Below, one piece after another: positions 40,566 through 50,486 of a DNA stretch of 64,000 bases. Under the pieces are notes generated by a model. That model was not told where the DNA came from. It saw nothing but the letters and a program-made list of their open reading frames with translations, and made no database searches. Positions within the stretch are counted from its first letter, which is position 1; each line of letters starts with the position of its first letter. Source of the stretch: GCA-2686295 sp964402995 (GTDB lineage: Archaea; Nanobdellota; Nanobdellia; Woesearchaeales; GCA-2686295); the NCBI GenBank assembly GCA_964402995.1, contig CAYOEA010000009.1:10656-74655 (forward strand), written 5' to 3'. A program made the translations under genes and the position numbers.

Positions 40566-41744
40566 TTATGATATTTTCTGCGGATGCGCGTAAATCTTAT
40601 GATCCAGATAGAAAGATGCAATTATTATTCCTATCGCTATAATGATTGCGTTAACTGCAAATATACTGCTAATACCCCATATTGAAACTATTAGACCGCT
40701 AAATATGAAACTTATGAAACTTCCAATTTTTGCAATTGACATATATGAGCCAACTATTTCTCCTTCTTTTTTTGTCTTTTCTCCAATATCAGACATTAAA
40801 CTCCATGCAGAAACATTCCAAATAGCACCACCAACTCCTTGGAACAATAATAATATCAATAAAACCCAATAAGTATTTGTTGTTGATACAAAAAACATAA
40901 AGAATGCATAGATCCCACAACCTACAAGTATCAAAGTTCCTCGATTAAATTTATCACTTAATTGTCCAAAAAAGAATTGAAACAGGTTAGTCACACCTAA
41001 GAAAAACATTGCAAGACCTATTGAGCTGTAAGTCAAACCTAATTTCTCAATTATTAAAAGTGGCATAAATACTTGTATTGCAGGTGTTGTTGCATGCATA
41101 ACCATTCCAAGTATTGCCATAGCTTTGAGCGGTCTTTCTGCTAAAAAATTCTTAATTCCAGCGTACAAATTAAAACTTTTTTTGCTTGGTTTTACTTTTA
41201 GTTTTGGTGTTCTATAAACAAGCATAAATGATAATGCAAGTAAAATAACTGCTGAAAGTATAAATGGTGCTTTAATGAATAATTTATCAACTAATAATCC
41301 TCCAATTATTGGTGCAACTATTGCTCCAATATGACCTATTGAAAAACTCCAACCAGCATATTTTCCTCTTTCTTTATTTGTCAATGAATCTTCTATTTTT
41401 GCAATTGCAACTAATGTTACTGCAACAAAAGCAACTGCGCCAAATAATCTTGCACCTGCAATGAATATCCAATGATTGCCAATTAAATAAAATATTATTG
41501 CAGTGATTTGAAGAATCATTCCTATGATTATAACCCACATCCGACCAATTTCATCAGAAAGTTTTCCCATTATAGAAGATGAAAAAATTGTAAATAATGG
41601 TGATAAAGAAAATATTAATCCTATTTGAAAAGCATCTAGTCCTAATGATTTAACATAAGGTGCCAGTATTGGCATAAATAAATAGACTGCAAATAAATAC
41701 AATACATTTATTCCTGTTGCTTGTATATATTCTTTATAGTGCAT
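40566..41744 (-). CDS. Major facilitator superfamily transporter
   Basis: 392 aa with 12 predicted membrane helices. The loop GKLSDEIGRMW between helices 2 and 3 is the MFS signature, repeated as GQLSDKFNRG in the second half. The cargo (drug, sugar or other solute) cannot be read from sequence. It is probably monocistronic, downstream of the HerA-type ATPase. Confidence 0.9.
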   Translation of the reverse strand: MHYKEYIQATGINVLYLFAVYLFMPILAPYVKSLGLDAFQIGLIFSLSPLFTIFSSSIMGKLSDEIGRMWVIIIGMILQITAIIFYLIGNHWIFIAGARLFGAVAFVAVTLVAIAKIEDSLTNKERGKYAGWSFSIGHIGAIVAPIIGGLLVDKLFIKAPFILSAVILLALSFMLVYRTPKLKVKPSKKSFNLYAGIKNFLAERPLKAMAILGMVMHATTPAIQVFMPLLIIEKLGLTYSSIGLAMFFLGVTNLFQFFFGQLSDKFNRGTLILVGCGIYAFFMFFVSTTNTYWVLLILLLFQGVGGAIWNVSAWSLMSDIGEKTKKEGEIVGSYMSIAKIGSFISFIFSGLIVSIWGISSIFAVNAIIIAIGIIIASFYLDHKIYAHPQKIS

Positions 41745-41792
41745 TCTCTAAAACTTTAATAAAAACTTAAAATAAAAAGTTTAATCCTCTTT

Positions 41793-43118
41793 TTAATCTT
41801 CTTTTTTCTTATGAATTGCAATTGGAGATTCTCCACCATGCCATGAGAACCTTGGTCTAACTCTCATTGGATACATTTTTTCATTTGTATCATCAAATAT
41901 AATTGCAGTTCCTTTTTGTCTTGGTAAATTATCTAATTGAACATCCAATCCTTCTCTCATATAAGATTGCATAAGTAATCCAAGTGCTTCTGTATCCATT
42001 TTTGCAGTTATTCTATGAGATATTACTGTATCACTTTGAGTCATAACATCTGTATGAATTTTTCCTGGCTGCTGAGTTGCCATAATTAGACTAATTCCTG
42101 GTTGTCTTCCTTCTCTAAGAATTGTAACTAAAGGATCTGTCGCTAATGTTTTTCCTTTAACTGGTAAAAATTCATGTGCTTCGTCAATAACTAACCATAC
42201 AAGTGGAAAGTCTTGCTTTGTAGTATCATCATCACCAAAATAATTCACAGATTTATGTACTTCTTTATACTCTTCATCTTTTCTTGCAAGCATTCTTTGA
42301 ATGAATAATTTTTGAGCTACTAATCCAATTACTAAGTTTTTTACTTTCCATGAACCTGGCATTGTTGCATAACAAGAAACATCAAGTACTGATACTTGTC
42401 CGCCTTTTGCTAATTCTTTTAATGGTGTTCCTTCTTTATCAAAAACACCCCAATTCTTCGAATTATTAAATAAATTTTTTGCAGCATTTATAACGTGTTT
42501 TTCTGAATCTAAGTTTTTCTCTAATTCTGTTATTATATCATCAATATCAAAATTTGCTTCATTATTTTCATCATCATTTTCTTTTAAAGCAAATATTGTT
42601 TGTTCTATTAATACTCCAACTGGTTCTTGCGGACTTACATCAAAAGTCATATTCCAATCATCACCATTCATTTCTGATGGTTTTACTGAGAATGGATAAT
42701 CTGTTGGTATTCCTTTATCTTTATATTCTTGATAATATCCTTTTGGCGTGTAAATCTTAATATCTAATCCTTTTCCTTCAAGACCCCACTCATTTAATAA
42801 TGCCTTATCTTTTTGGTTTGGATACTTCATGGTCCAATATACTCCCATTGTATCAAGCATAATTATAGAAATATTTTGTTTAATTTCTCGCGGCATATCA
42901 GCCATACCTTCAGCAATTACGCCCATAGTATAACTTTTTCCGCCACCTCTTTTACCACAAATAAATACTACATGAGATCGAATCATGTCAAGATATACTT
43001 TATTTGCAAGTGAGCTTGTTCGCCCCATTTTTACAAAATGTTTTCCTAAAAGAATAGTACCTTCTGTACCAAATTTTTCTTTGTCTTTCTCACTTCGACC
43101 AATAATTATATCATACAT
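41793..43118 (-). CDS. herA: HerA-type hexameric DNA translocase/ATPase
   Basis: 441 aa. A short N-terminal HAS-like barrel region, Walker A GKRGGGKSYTMG (55-66), Walker B VWLVIDEAHEFLP and the ATQQPGKIHTDV sensor segment fit the HerA/FtsK superfamily. With NurA, HerA resects DNA ends in archaeal recombination; the nurA gene is 10 kb away at 53.1 kb rather than adjacent. A VirB4-like or other HerA subfamily role is possible. Confidence 0.83.
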   Translation of the reverse strand: MYDIIIGRSEKDKEKFGTEGTILLGKHFVKMGRTSSLANKVYLDMIRSHVVFICGKRGGGKSYTMGVIAEGMADMPREIKQNISIIMLDTMGVYWTMKYPNQKDKALLNEWGLEGKGLDIKIYTPKGYYQEYKDKGIPTDYPFSVKPSEMNGDDWNMTFDVSPQEPVGVLIEQTIFALKENDDENNEANFDIDDIITELEKNLDSEKHVINAAKNLFNNSKNWGVFDKEGTPLKELAKGGQVSVLDVSCYATMPGSWKVKNLVIGLVAQKLFIQRMLARKDEEYKEVHKSVNYFGDDDTTKQDFPLVWLVIDEAHEFLPVKGKTLATDPLVTILREGRQPGISLIMATQQPGKIHTDVMTQSDTVISHRITAKMDTEALGLLMQSYMREGLDVQLDNLPRQKGTAIIFDDTNEKMYPMRVRPRFSWHGGESPIAIHKKKED

Positions 43119-43351
43119 ATAATTTATTTTAGTCTAACTCCTATTTATATTTATTCAAACAAAACAGATAAAATTCCTTCAAATCATATTAAAATAAACA
43201 AAATATTATTTCAAAGAAGGCAATAAGCTGATTAAAACAGCCTTTCAATCATAAAACAAACGAAATTAAAACAAACAAAAGGTTTATAATACACTAAACT
43301 TTTATCAGAGAAAAATACTTAGAAAAAAATTGTCATTGGGGTGATGATTCA
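43119..43351 (+). other. Intergenic region with hairpin and promoter
   Basis: A hairpin AAGG...GCTG-ATTAAAA-CAGC-CTTT (43217-43245) and a TATA box GTTTATAATA (about 43280-43290) lead to a leader of about 45 bases before the TTG start at 43352. Nothing else recognised. Confidence 0.4.
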
Positions 43352-44770
43352 TTGGTAGAAAAAATAGAAAAGAAAATTAAAGTCGCTTCTAAAACAAAAA
43401 AAGTACATAAGAAGCCAACACATAAATCAGAACATAAGACTCAAACTAAATCTGGTTCAAAAGCAAATAGTAGTAAAACTACTAAAGCAAAAAAATGCGA
43501 TCCTAGACATAAAAAGTTCTTTATTGCAGCAGGTGTCTTAATTATAATTGTAGCAGTTATTTTAATTGTTAATTTTATAGGCAATTCAAACACGATAATT
43601 GAAGATGATCAAGTAATAGCTTATGTTGATGGAGCTCCAATTTATCAAAGTGAGTACGCACAACTTGAAACTCAACTTCCACCTGGCTTTGAAGAAACAA
43701 TTTCAAAAACAGAATTAGTTTCTCAGCTTATTGATAAAAAACTTCTTTTAACAAAAGCAAATCAAGCAGGCATTAACCTTGACGATGAAGTTCAAGAAGT
43801 TCTTGATTCTAATGGAATGACTTTAGCTCAACTTGAATCAGTTATTCTATCTCAAGGAATTGACATGCAAGAATTCAAAGATCAACTTTTAATCTTGGTT
43901 TACTTAAATGACAGTTTATTTTCAAAGATTACTGCTTCAGAAGAGAAAATTAATAACTTCTACCAAGCTAGTCCTGAAATGTTCATTGTTCCTGCAAGTG
44001 CTCAAACAAAACATGTTCTTGTAACAATTACTACTGAAAGAACAGATAGTAAAGCTTTTGATTTAATTAATCAAATTAAAGCAAAATATGAAGCTGACAA
44101 CTCAGTTTTTTGTGATTTAGTTACAGAATATTCAGAAGATCCTGGCAGTGTAGAAAACTGTGGAGAATATGGTTCTGATGTATTTCCTAACTTTGTTCCT
44201 GAATACAAAGAACTTGCACTTTCATTAGAAAATGGAGCACATGGAGTTGCTAAAACAGACTTTGGTTATCATTTAATTATAACTATAGAAAAAACTCCTG
44301 AAACAATAGTTTCATTAGAAGAAGCAACACCACAAATTGAAAACTTTTTAACTTTAGAAAAACAAAAAGAAGTTTTTGATGCTTACATGATCGAGCTTAG
44401 AGTTAATTCAGATATTGTAAACTGTTATGAAACACCTGAAAATGAAATGTGTTCAAATTTTAATGCAGGCACAACTACAATTGTAGTCGAAGAAACAGAT
44501 TTAGCAGCACTTGCTCAGTGTATAACTGATAGTGGGGCTAAAATGTATGGTGCTAACTGGTGCAGTCATTGTAATAATCAAAAAGCAATGTTTGAAGATG
44601 CTAAATCATTACTTCCTTACGTTGAATGTGCAATTGAAAACGATCCTCGTGGACAAACTCCTGCTTGTCAAGAAGCAGGTATTGCTGGCTACCCAACATG
44701 GGTTATTAATGGTCAAGAATATCCTGGTGAACAAGCAATCGAGACTCTCGCTCAATTAACAGCCTGTTAA
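43352..44770 (+). CDS. Membrane-anchored parvulin peptidyl-prolyl isomerase fused to thioredoxin-like domain
   Basis: 472 aa, TTG start supported by GGGGTGATG seven bases before. A Lys-rich cytoplasmic tail (1-54), one membrane helix (about 55-76), a SurA-like chaperone region (about 85-210), a parvulin (PpiC) domain (about 216-314, QTKHVLV...DFGYHLIITIE) and a thioredoxin-like domain (386-472) with CSHC (404-407) and cis-Pro in GYPTW. The last resembles the thioredoxin fused to VKOR. It probably folds exported proteins and makes or reshuffles disulphides outside the membrane. Confidence 0.9.
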   Translation: MVEKIEKKIKVASKTKKVHKKPTHKSEHKTQTKSGSKANSSKTTKAKKCDPRHKKFFIAAGVLIIIVAVILIVNFIGNSNTIIEDDQVIAYVDGAPIYQSEYAQLETQLPPGFEETISKTELVSQLIDKKLLLTKANQAGINLDDEVQEVLDSNGMTLAQLESVILSQGIDMQEFKDQLLILVYLNDSLFSKITASEEKINNFYQASPEMFIVPASAQTKHVLVTITTERTDSKAFDLINQIKAKYEADNSVFCDLVTEYSEDPGSVENCGEYGSDVFPNFVPEYKELALSLENGAHGVAKTDFGYHLIITIEKTPETIVSLEEATPQIENFLTLEKQKEVFDAYMIELRVNSDIVNCYETPENEMCSNFNAGTTTIVVEETDLAALAQCITDSGAKMYGANWCSHCNNQKAMFEDAKSLLPYVECAIENDPRGQTPACQEAGIAGYPTWVINGQEYPGEQAIETLAQLTAC

Positions 44771-44790
44771 GAAGCATTTTCAGAACAATA

Positions 44791-44808
44791 AAGCACACAT
44801 TTGTGCTT
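44791..44808 (+). terminator. Terminator hairpin after the parvulin-thioredoxin gene
   Basis: AAGCACA-CATT-TGTGCTT, a perfect 7-bp stem followed by T-rich sequence, 20 bases after the stop codon. Confidence 0.6.
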
Positions 44809-44839
44809 AATAATTTATTTTAACTTATTTTTACAAAAC

Positions 44840-44850
44840 GTTTATAAATA
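44840..44850 (+). promoter_or_regulatory. TATA box of the structured RNA upstream of dnaG
   Basis: GTTTATAAATA, about 26 bp before the first hairpin of the structured RNA; the terminator of the previous gene lies before it, so the RNA probably has its own promoter. Confidence 0.5.
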
Positions 44851-44867
44851 AAAAGTTCCTTCCTAAA

Positions 44868-45035
44868 GGAACAAGTGTGAACGGGTCCTTTTTCGAACTG
44901 AACGTAAAGTTCTTTGTTATGAGACTAAGACACCCTCACGCGTGTCAGCCCGACACAGAGAGTACCTATTCGAGCCACGACGATTGTCAATGCGATGAAA
45001 CTGGGAGTTAGTGACTCGGGCATTATTAATTTTTA
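44868..45035 (+). ncRNA. Structured non-coding RNA, family not identified
   Basis: About 165 nt, richer in G+C than its surroundings, between its own TATA box and a T-rich tail (ATTATTAATTTTTAA). Stems include GTTCCTT/AAGGAAC (44855-44872), GACAC/GTGTC (44929-44946), GTGTC/GACAC (44942-44956, an alternative pairing) and GCCCGA/TCGGGC (44948 with 45015). A short stretch (TCGAACTGAACGTAAAG) recalls 5S rRNA loop B, and ACAGAGAG recalls RNase P, but neither fold fits. The remaining intergenic part (45036-45301) shows only the dnaG leader. Confidence 0.5.
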
Positions 45036-45301
45036 ATCATAAAATCACAAATTCACAGAACAAGTTCATTACTATCATAATCATTCATAATCATTTACAG
45101 CAGTAAACAATAGTAAACTTGTTCTTAGCATAAACTTCAAATCAAAAAAAGTATGATGTATTAGACCTAATTTATAGTGTCTTATCGAATTGTGATTCTT
45201 GATTAACTTAACTAAAAAATAAACTAAATTACGATTATTAAGAGGAACGAGAAACAAACAAAATTTTTTGTACCTCAAAATGTAATTTTGGAGGAAATAA
45301 A

Positions 45302-46546
45302 ATGGCGAAAATTGCACAAGTTGCAGCAAAATATATTATTCACGCAAAAATTCAAATTGAAGGTGTCGTAGACAAGCCCGATGTTATAGGGGCTATTTTT
45401 GGTCAAACAGAAGGTCTTTTAGGCGCTGATTTAGAACTTAGAGAATTACAAAGATCCGGTAGAATCGGAAGAATTGAAGTTAATGTTGAAACCAAAGGTG
45501 GAAAGACAAGTGGAGAAATTATTATTCCTTCATCATTAGACAAAGCAGAAACAGCTATTGTTGGTGCATCATTAGAAATCATTCAAAGAATTGGTCCTTG
45601 TAACGCAAAAACTAATGTAGGATCAATTGAAGATATTAGAATCTCAAAAAGACAACAAGTTGTTGACAGAGCTAAAGAACTTTTAAAAGCACTTATGGAT
45701 GGAGTCTTACCTGATAGTCAAGAACTTGCTGATGAAGTTGCATACTCGGTTAGAGTTATGGAAATTCAAGAATATGGTAAAGAAAGACTTCCTGCAGGTC
45801 CTGCAGTTGAAGAAAGTGATGAAATTATTCTTGTTGAAGGCAGAGCAGATGTTTTAACTCTATTAAAACATGGATTCAAAAACGCAATTGCAATTAATGG
45901 TACAAGTGTTCCTGAAACAATTCACGAATTAACTAAAAGAAAAACAACTACTGTTTTTGTTGATGGTGACCGTGGTGGAGATTTAATCATTAAAGAATTA
46001 CTAGCAGTTGCAGAAATTGACTTTATCTGTAAAGCACCTGATGGAAAAGAAGTTGAAGAATTAACTCAAAAAGAACTACACAAAGCTCTTAGAGGAAAAG
46101 TTGCAGCTGAACAAGCTAAACTAGATACTACAACATCAAAACCTTCAACATCAAATCACAGTAAACCTAGTTATGAAAGAAGAGATAACAGATCTTCAAA
46201 TCATAACAATGATAGACGTGAAGAAAGAAAAGAAGCACCACAACCAAAAAAGAAAGTTTCTAATGAAGAAAAAGCAAAATTCTCAGAAATGTTAGAAGAT
46301 CTTATTGGTACTAGAGGCGCTTATGTCCTTGATGAAAGTTTAAACATTCTAGGTAAAGTTCCTGTATCAGAACTTCAAAGCACAATTAAAAGCTTAAGAA
46401 CTGGCATTTATGCAGTTGTTCTTGATGGTGTGATTGATAAGGACTTGGTACTTACTGCAGAAAGAGCTAATATTAAATTCCTAGTTGCTATGGAATCAAA
46501 AGCTAAATCTGTAAAGATGGAAATCATAACTGGCGACAGTCTTTAA
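45302..46546 (+). CDS. dnaG: Archaeal DnaG (TOPRIM primase-like protein)
   Basis: 414 aa. TOPRIM motifs ILVEGRADV (E179) and VFVDGDRGGD (D221, D223) with the archaeal N-terminal block KIQIEGVVDKPDVIGAIFGQ. A disordered Ser/Lys/Asn linker (about 270-325) precedes a C-terminal domain. Archaeal DnaG can make short primers and also associates with the exosome. TTTTGGAGGAAATAAA precedes the ATG. It heads a plus-strand run with RIO1, KH protein and topoisomerase VI. Confidence 0.95.
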   Translation: MAKIAQVAAKYIIHAKIQIEGVVDKPDVIGAIFGQTEGLLGADLELRELQRSGRIGRIEVNVETKGGKTSGEIIIPSSLDKAETAIVGASLEIIQRIGPCNAKTNVGSIEDIRISKRQQVVDRAKELLKALMDGVLPDSQELADEVAYSVRVMEIQEYGKERLPAGPAVEESDEIILVEGRADVLTLLKHGFKNAIAINGTSVPETIHELTKRKTTTVFVDGDRGGDLIIKELLAVAEIDFICKAPDGKEVEELTQKELHKALRGKVAAEQAKLDTTTSKPSTSNHSKPSYERRDNRSSNHNNDRREERKEAPQPKKKVSNEEKAKFSEMLEDLIGTRGAYVLDESLNILGKVPVSELQSTIKSLRTGIYAVVLDGVIDKDLVLTAERANIKFLVAMESKAKSVKMEIITGDSL

Positions 46547-46632
46547 GTCGCAATTTTTTTATATTAAATATTTTTATTTTATATGCCAGAAAAGAAAATT
46601 TTTTCTGAGCATTTTTACATTATTTTTCTAAA

Positions 46633-47346
46633 ATGGCTAAAAATACCCGAGAAGAATGGAAAGTTTACAAGAATGTTTTCTCAGAATTTTCTCTAAGAAA
46701 TATTTTCAAATTATCTACTGAAGGTCATTTCAAAGAACTTGTTAGCCCAATTCAAATGGGTAAAGAAGCAAATGTGTTCACTGCTATCACAAAAGATGAT
46801 AGATATGTCATTGTAAAAATTTACCGTCTTGAAAACTGTAATTTCAATAAAATGTTTGAATACATCGCTTCAGATCCTAGATATTCTCGTTTAAAGAAAC
46901 AAAAAAGAGCAATTGTGTTTGCTTGGACTCAAAGAGAATTCAAAAATTTAATGATAGCAAGAGAAGGCATCAGAGTTCCCACTCCAATCACATTTAAAGA
47001 TAATATTTTAGTTATGGAAATGATTGGAGATCCTGCTCCTATGCTTAAAGACGCAAGACCTAAAGATCCAGAAAAATTTCTTAAAAAAGTTTTTGAAAAC
47101 ATGTATAAATTAAAAAAAACTGGTTTAGTTCATGGTGATCTTTCCGAGTTTAATATTCTAAATCAAGAGGAAGAGCCTGTATTTATTGATTTTTCTCAAA
47201 CAACTTATGCAGCCAGTTTTAACTCTACTGCACTTTTTGATCGAGATATGGGAAATATTAAACGTTTCTTTAGAAAAATGCTTTCAGAAGAAACAATTGA
47301 AACAATCTTATCAGATATTCAATCTAAATTTAAAAAACAAATTTAA
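46633..47346 (+). CDS. rio1: RIO1-family protein kinase
   Basis: 237 aa. SPIQMGKEANVFTAI is the nucleotide loop, K62 the ATP lysine, HGDLSEFNIL holds the catalytic D169 and N174, and FIDFSQ the metal D186. RIO1 acts in late small-subunit ribosome maturation. Next to a Dim2-like KH protein and topoisomerase VI it follows an arrangement seen in other archaea. A hairpin (46587-46607) lies in the dnaG-rio1 gap. Confidence 0.93.
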   Translation: MAKNTREEWKVYKNVFSEFSLRNIFKLSTEGHFKELVSPIQMGKEANVFTAITKDDRYVIVKIYRLENCNFNKMFEYIASDPRYSRLKKQKRAIVFAWTQREFKNLMIAREGIRVPTPITFKDNILVMEMIGDPAPMLKDARPKDPEKFLKKVFENMYKLKKTGLVHGDLSEFNILNQEEEPVFIDFSQTTYAASFNSTALFDRDMGNIKRFFRKMLSEETIETILSDIQSKFKKQI

Positions 47347-47434
47347 TCTAAAACTATCTAAATCAAAGTAATTTCTTCTCTTTTCAGTCTTTTATTAGAT
47401 AAACTTTTTATACTGTCTTTTTTTCCTAGTGCTA

Positions 47435-47980
47435 ATGGACACTTATATGCATGAACTTAGGATTCCAAAAACACGTATCGCAGTGGTTATTGGAACAAAT
47501 GGCTCTACTAAAAAAGAATTAGAAGAAATATCAGGCACAGATATCGATGTTGATTCAAAAGAGGGTATTGTTACCATTGAAGGTTCAGATGCTATTAAAC
47601 TTTATCAAACTAAAGAAATGATTATTGCAATTGGACGTGGTTTTAGTCCTGAGATTGCTCGAATTCTCTTAAAACATGATTATATCATGGAAGTTATTAC
47701 TCTTATTGAATTTGCTGATAAAAAAAAACAATTAGACCGTATTAGAGGTAGAATTATTGGTACAAGAGGTAAATCAAGAGAAATCATGGAAGAATTAACT
47801 GAAACTAATATTTCTGTTTATGGAAAAACCATTGCAGTTATTGGTCTTCCCGAAAATGTTGTTATGGCTAGAAATGCGATTGATACTTTAATTGATGGCG
47901 CATCACATGCAACTGTTTACAAAAGACTTGAAGCTTTTAGAAGAAAAATGAAAGAAGCACGTATGCTTGATCTTGCTTAA
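47435..47980 (+). CDS. KH-domain protein, Dim2/Pno1-like
   Basis: 181 aa from ATG 47435, about 25 bp after TTTTTATAC; GTG 47429 is an alternative. Two KH modules: IPKTRIAVVIGTNGSTKKEL and IRGRIIGTRGKSREIMEEL, plus the family segment AIGRGFSPEIARILLKHDY. Relatives bind the 3' end of small-subunit rRNA during maturation and partner with RIO1 or initiation factor 2, in keeping with its neighbour. Confidence 0.92.
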   Translation: MDTYMHELRIPKTRIAVVIGTNGSTKKELEEISGTDIDVDSKEGIVTIEGSDAIKLYQTKEMIIAIGRGFSPEIARILLKHDYIMEVITLIEFADKKKQLDRIRGRIIGTRGKSREIMEELTETNISVYGKTIAVIGLPENVVMARNAIDTLIDGASHATVYKRLEAFRRKMKEARMLDLA

Positions 47981-48059
47981 ATCTTCTTTTTTTTGAATTC
48001 TTAAAAATAAACTATTATTATTTACTTATTTAATTTAGAAATTTAAACTAAAAATGTTT

Positions 48060-48569
48060 TTATGCAGAATCTAATTCTAGAATATAATAATCATGCACTC
48101 TATAACAGTAATCTCTTTCAACTTCATTTTCAATTTTATAACAATTTATGTCTTCTTCTTCAATTAAAGCCAAGTAACAATCATATTTTTCATCAGCTTC
48201 TTTATTTTCACAACCGGTTTCAGGCTCATCTAAAACTTGTTCTGCTGGAGGATTATAAATTGGTTTTACTATATCTGGTTGATCAACATGAATATCAGGA
48301 CCTGGTGCAATATTTTGATATAATGAATATCCTGCAATAACCAATAATAAAACTAAGAATACTAAACCTGTAACTACAAATTTATGAATTGAAGCATTAT
48401 GTGTTGGTACATCAGTTTTCCCAGTTCCACCAAATGCTATATCAAAAGCAGAATCAACTTCTATTGAATTAACTCCTTTCTTAATTAGAAAATCTCTTAT
48501 TGTTCTTACATCTCTTCCAGATGCTAATTGTTCTTTAATAAAAGAAACTATTTCTAAGTCTGAAGCCAT
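48060..48569 (-). CDS. One-TM protein with N-terminal helical domain and external Cys-containing tail
   Basis: 169 aa. Residues 1-50 form a small helical domain (FIKEQLASGRDVRTIRDFLI, resembling SHOCT-like or HTH-like segments), then one membrane helix (about 64-84) and an acidic, Pro-rich tail with four cysteines in repeated C-x6-9-C spacing. No known family. It is the only minus-strand gene within the rio1-KH-topoisomerase VI block. Confidence 0.62.
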   Translation of the reverse strand: MASDLEIVSFIKEQLASGRDVRTIRDFLIKKGVNSIEVDSAFDIAFGGTGKTDVPTHNASIHKFVVTGLVFLVLLLVIAGYSLYQNIAPGPDIHVDQPDIVKPIYNPPAEQVLDEPETGCENKEADEKYDCYLALIEEEDINCYKIENEVERDYCYRVHDYYILELDSA

Positions 48570-48734
48570 CAGTTTATTTTAGTCTATCTATTATTTAAAT
48601 ATTTCTAACTCTAATTTAGTTAGTAAATACTAAATCAAACATACTTTTTCACCAATTAATTCAAATTAAATTCCGATTAATATTCATATTTCTTTAGAAA
48701 GTTTTATTAAGCATAAGTAGAAAACCAATCTTAT

Positions 48735-50486
48735 ATGACAGAGGTCACACTTGATTTAGATACATTCAATTCTGCCCCAGTGGAAGCGCCAGTGCAGCCT
48801 CCAAAGGAACCAGAGCAACCAAAAAAAGAGTTAAAAGCTCATGAGATGGCAAAGAAACAACGAGATATCTCTATTGCAGAATTCTTTGAAAAGAATAGAC
48901 ACTTACTTGGTTTTGACAATAAAAGAAAAGCACTTCTTACTACAATTAAAGAAGCAGTTGATAATTCACTTGACGCATGTGATGAAGCAGGAATTCTCCC
49001 GGATTTAGAAATAGTAATTACTGATATGGGAAATGATAGATATAGAATTTCTATTGAAGATAATGGTCCTGGTATTGTTAAAGCACAAGTTCCTAAAATT
49101 TTCGCTAAGCTTCTTTATGGTTCAAAATTCCATAGTTTAAAACAATCCAGAGGACAACAAGGTATTGGAATCTCAGCATCTGTTATGTATGGTCAATTAA
49201 CTACAGGTAGACCTGCAAAAATTATTAGTAAAATAGGTCCTGGTCACCAAGCTTATTTTTGTGAGTTAAAAATTGACACTCAAAAAAATAAACCAGATAT
49301 TGTTTCAGAAGGTGAAAAAGAGTGGACTAAAGATCATGGAACTAGAGTTGAAATTGACTTAGAAGGTACATATCTTAAAGGACATCAATCAGTTGATGAA
49401 TATCTTAAACAAACAGCAATTGTTAATCCTCATTCAACTATCATCTATGTTAATCCTAAAGGAGAACAAATTATTTTTCCTAGAGCAACAGAAGTTCATC
49501 CAAAAATGCCTGCTGAAATTAAACCTCATCCTTATGGTGTAGAATTAGGTATGCTTATCAAAATGCTTACTTGGACTGCAAGTAAAACTGTTAAACATTT
49601 TCTTCAAACAGAATTTTCAAGAGTTGGAAATAAACCTGCTGATGAAATTTTAGAAAAATCATTCATTCCAGCTAAAACTAAACCAGGAAAAATTACTCGA
49701 GAGATGGCAGAAAAAATCATTGAAGCTATTAGAACTACTAAAATCATGGCTCCACCTTCCGATTGTATTAGCCCGATTGGTTCAGAACTTTTAGAAAAAG
49801 GTTTGAAAAAGGAAATAAATGCAGAATTTTACACAAGCATTACAAGACCTCCATCTGTTTATAGAGGAAATCCTTTTATTATTGAAGCAGCTTTAGCTTA
49901 TGGCGGAACTATAAAAGCAGAAGGCTCTATTGGAATTATGCGATTTGCAAACAAAGTACCTTTATTATATCAACAAGGCTCTTGTGCAACAACTGAATCT
50001 ATTGCCAAAACTTCTTGGAGATCTTATGGTCTTCAACAGTCAGGCGGTAACCTTCCACAAGGCCCATGCATTGTTTTAATTCATATTGCATCTGTTTGGG
50101 TTCCTTTCACTAGTGAAGCTAAAGAAGCATTAGCACATTATCCTGAAATCATAAAAGAGGTAAAACTCGCAATTCAAGAATTAGGTCGAAGTCTTTACAA
50201 ATATGTAGCTAAGAAAAAGAAAGTCTCTGATGAACTTAAAAAAAGAAGTTACATTGAGAAATACATTCCTTCTATTGCAGAAGCATTAAAAGATTTAATT
50301 GCTTATTCAGATGTTGAAGAAAAAGAAGTTATTAAACATCTTGAAATAATGCTTGAACAAGATAGAGGTCAAATTGAAGAACTTAAATTTGATCCTACAA
50401 AGAATAAAGAATTTGATGCAGAATTTGCAAGCATTGGTAAAGAAGAAAATAACGATGAAGATGTAGAAGGTGATGATAATGAGTAG
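48735..50486 (+). CDS. top6B: DNA topoisomerase VI subunit B
   Basis: 583 aa. GHKL ATPase motifs AVDNSLDACDEAGI, DNGPGI and QGIGISASVMYGQLTTG; a H2TH-like region, then a transducer domain with PPSVYRGNPFIIEAALAYGG. It captures a DNA segment on ATP binding and works with subunit A to pass double strands. The ATG is about 25 bp after a TTTTATTAAG-type promoter. It overlaps top6A by 8 bp, indicating coupled translation. Confidence 0.97.
   Translation: MTEVTLDLDTFNSAPVEAPVQPPKEPEQPKKELKAHEMAKKQRDISIAEFFEKNRHLLGFDNKRKALLTTIKEAVDNSLDACDEAGILPDLEIVITDMGNDRYRISIEDNGPGIVKAQVPKIFAKLLYGSKFHSLKQSRGQQGIGISASVMYGQLTTGRPAKIISKIGPGHQAYFCELKIDTQKNKPDIVSEGEKEWTKDHGTRVEIDLEGTYLKGHQSVDEYLKQTAIVNPHSTIIYVNPKGEQIIFPRATEVHPKMPAEIKPHPYGVELGMLIKMLTWTASKTVKHFLQTEFSRVGNKPADEILEKSFIPAKTKPGKITREMAEKIIEAIRTTKIMAPPSDCISPIGSELLEKGLKKEINAEFYTSITRPPSVYRGNPFIIEAALAYGGTIKAEGSIGIMRFANKVPLLYQQGSCATTESIAKTSWRSYGLQQSGGNLPQGPCIVLIHIASVWVPFTSEAKEALAHYPEIIKEVKLAIQELGRSLYKYVAKKKKVSDELKKRSYIEKYIPSIAEALKDLIAYSDVEEKEVIKHLEIMLEQDRGQIEELKFDPTKNKEFDAEFASIGKEENNDEDVEGDDNE

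Noticed and set aside
44947..45022. tRNA with acceptor GCCCGA/TCGGGC
   Set aside because: Neither strand gives a D arm, anticodon stem or T arm in the right places.
44868..45035. 5S rRNA because of TCGAAC and GTAAAG segments
   Set aside because: Helix III arms do not pair and the two ends of the region do not form helix I.
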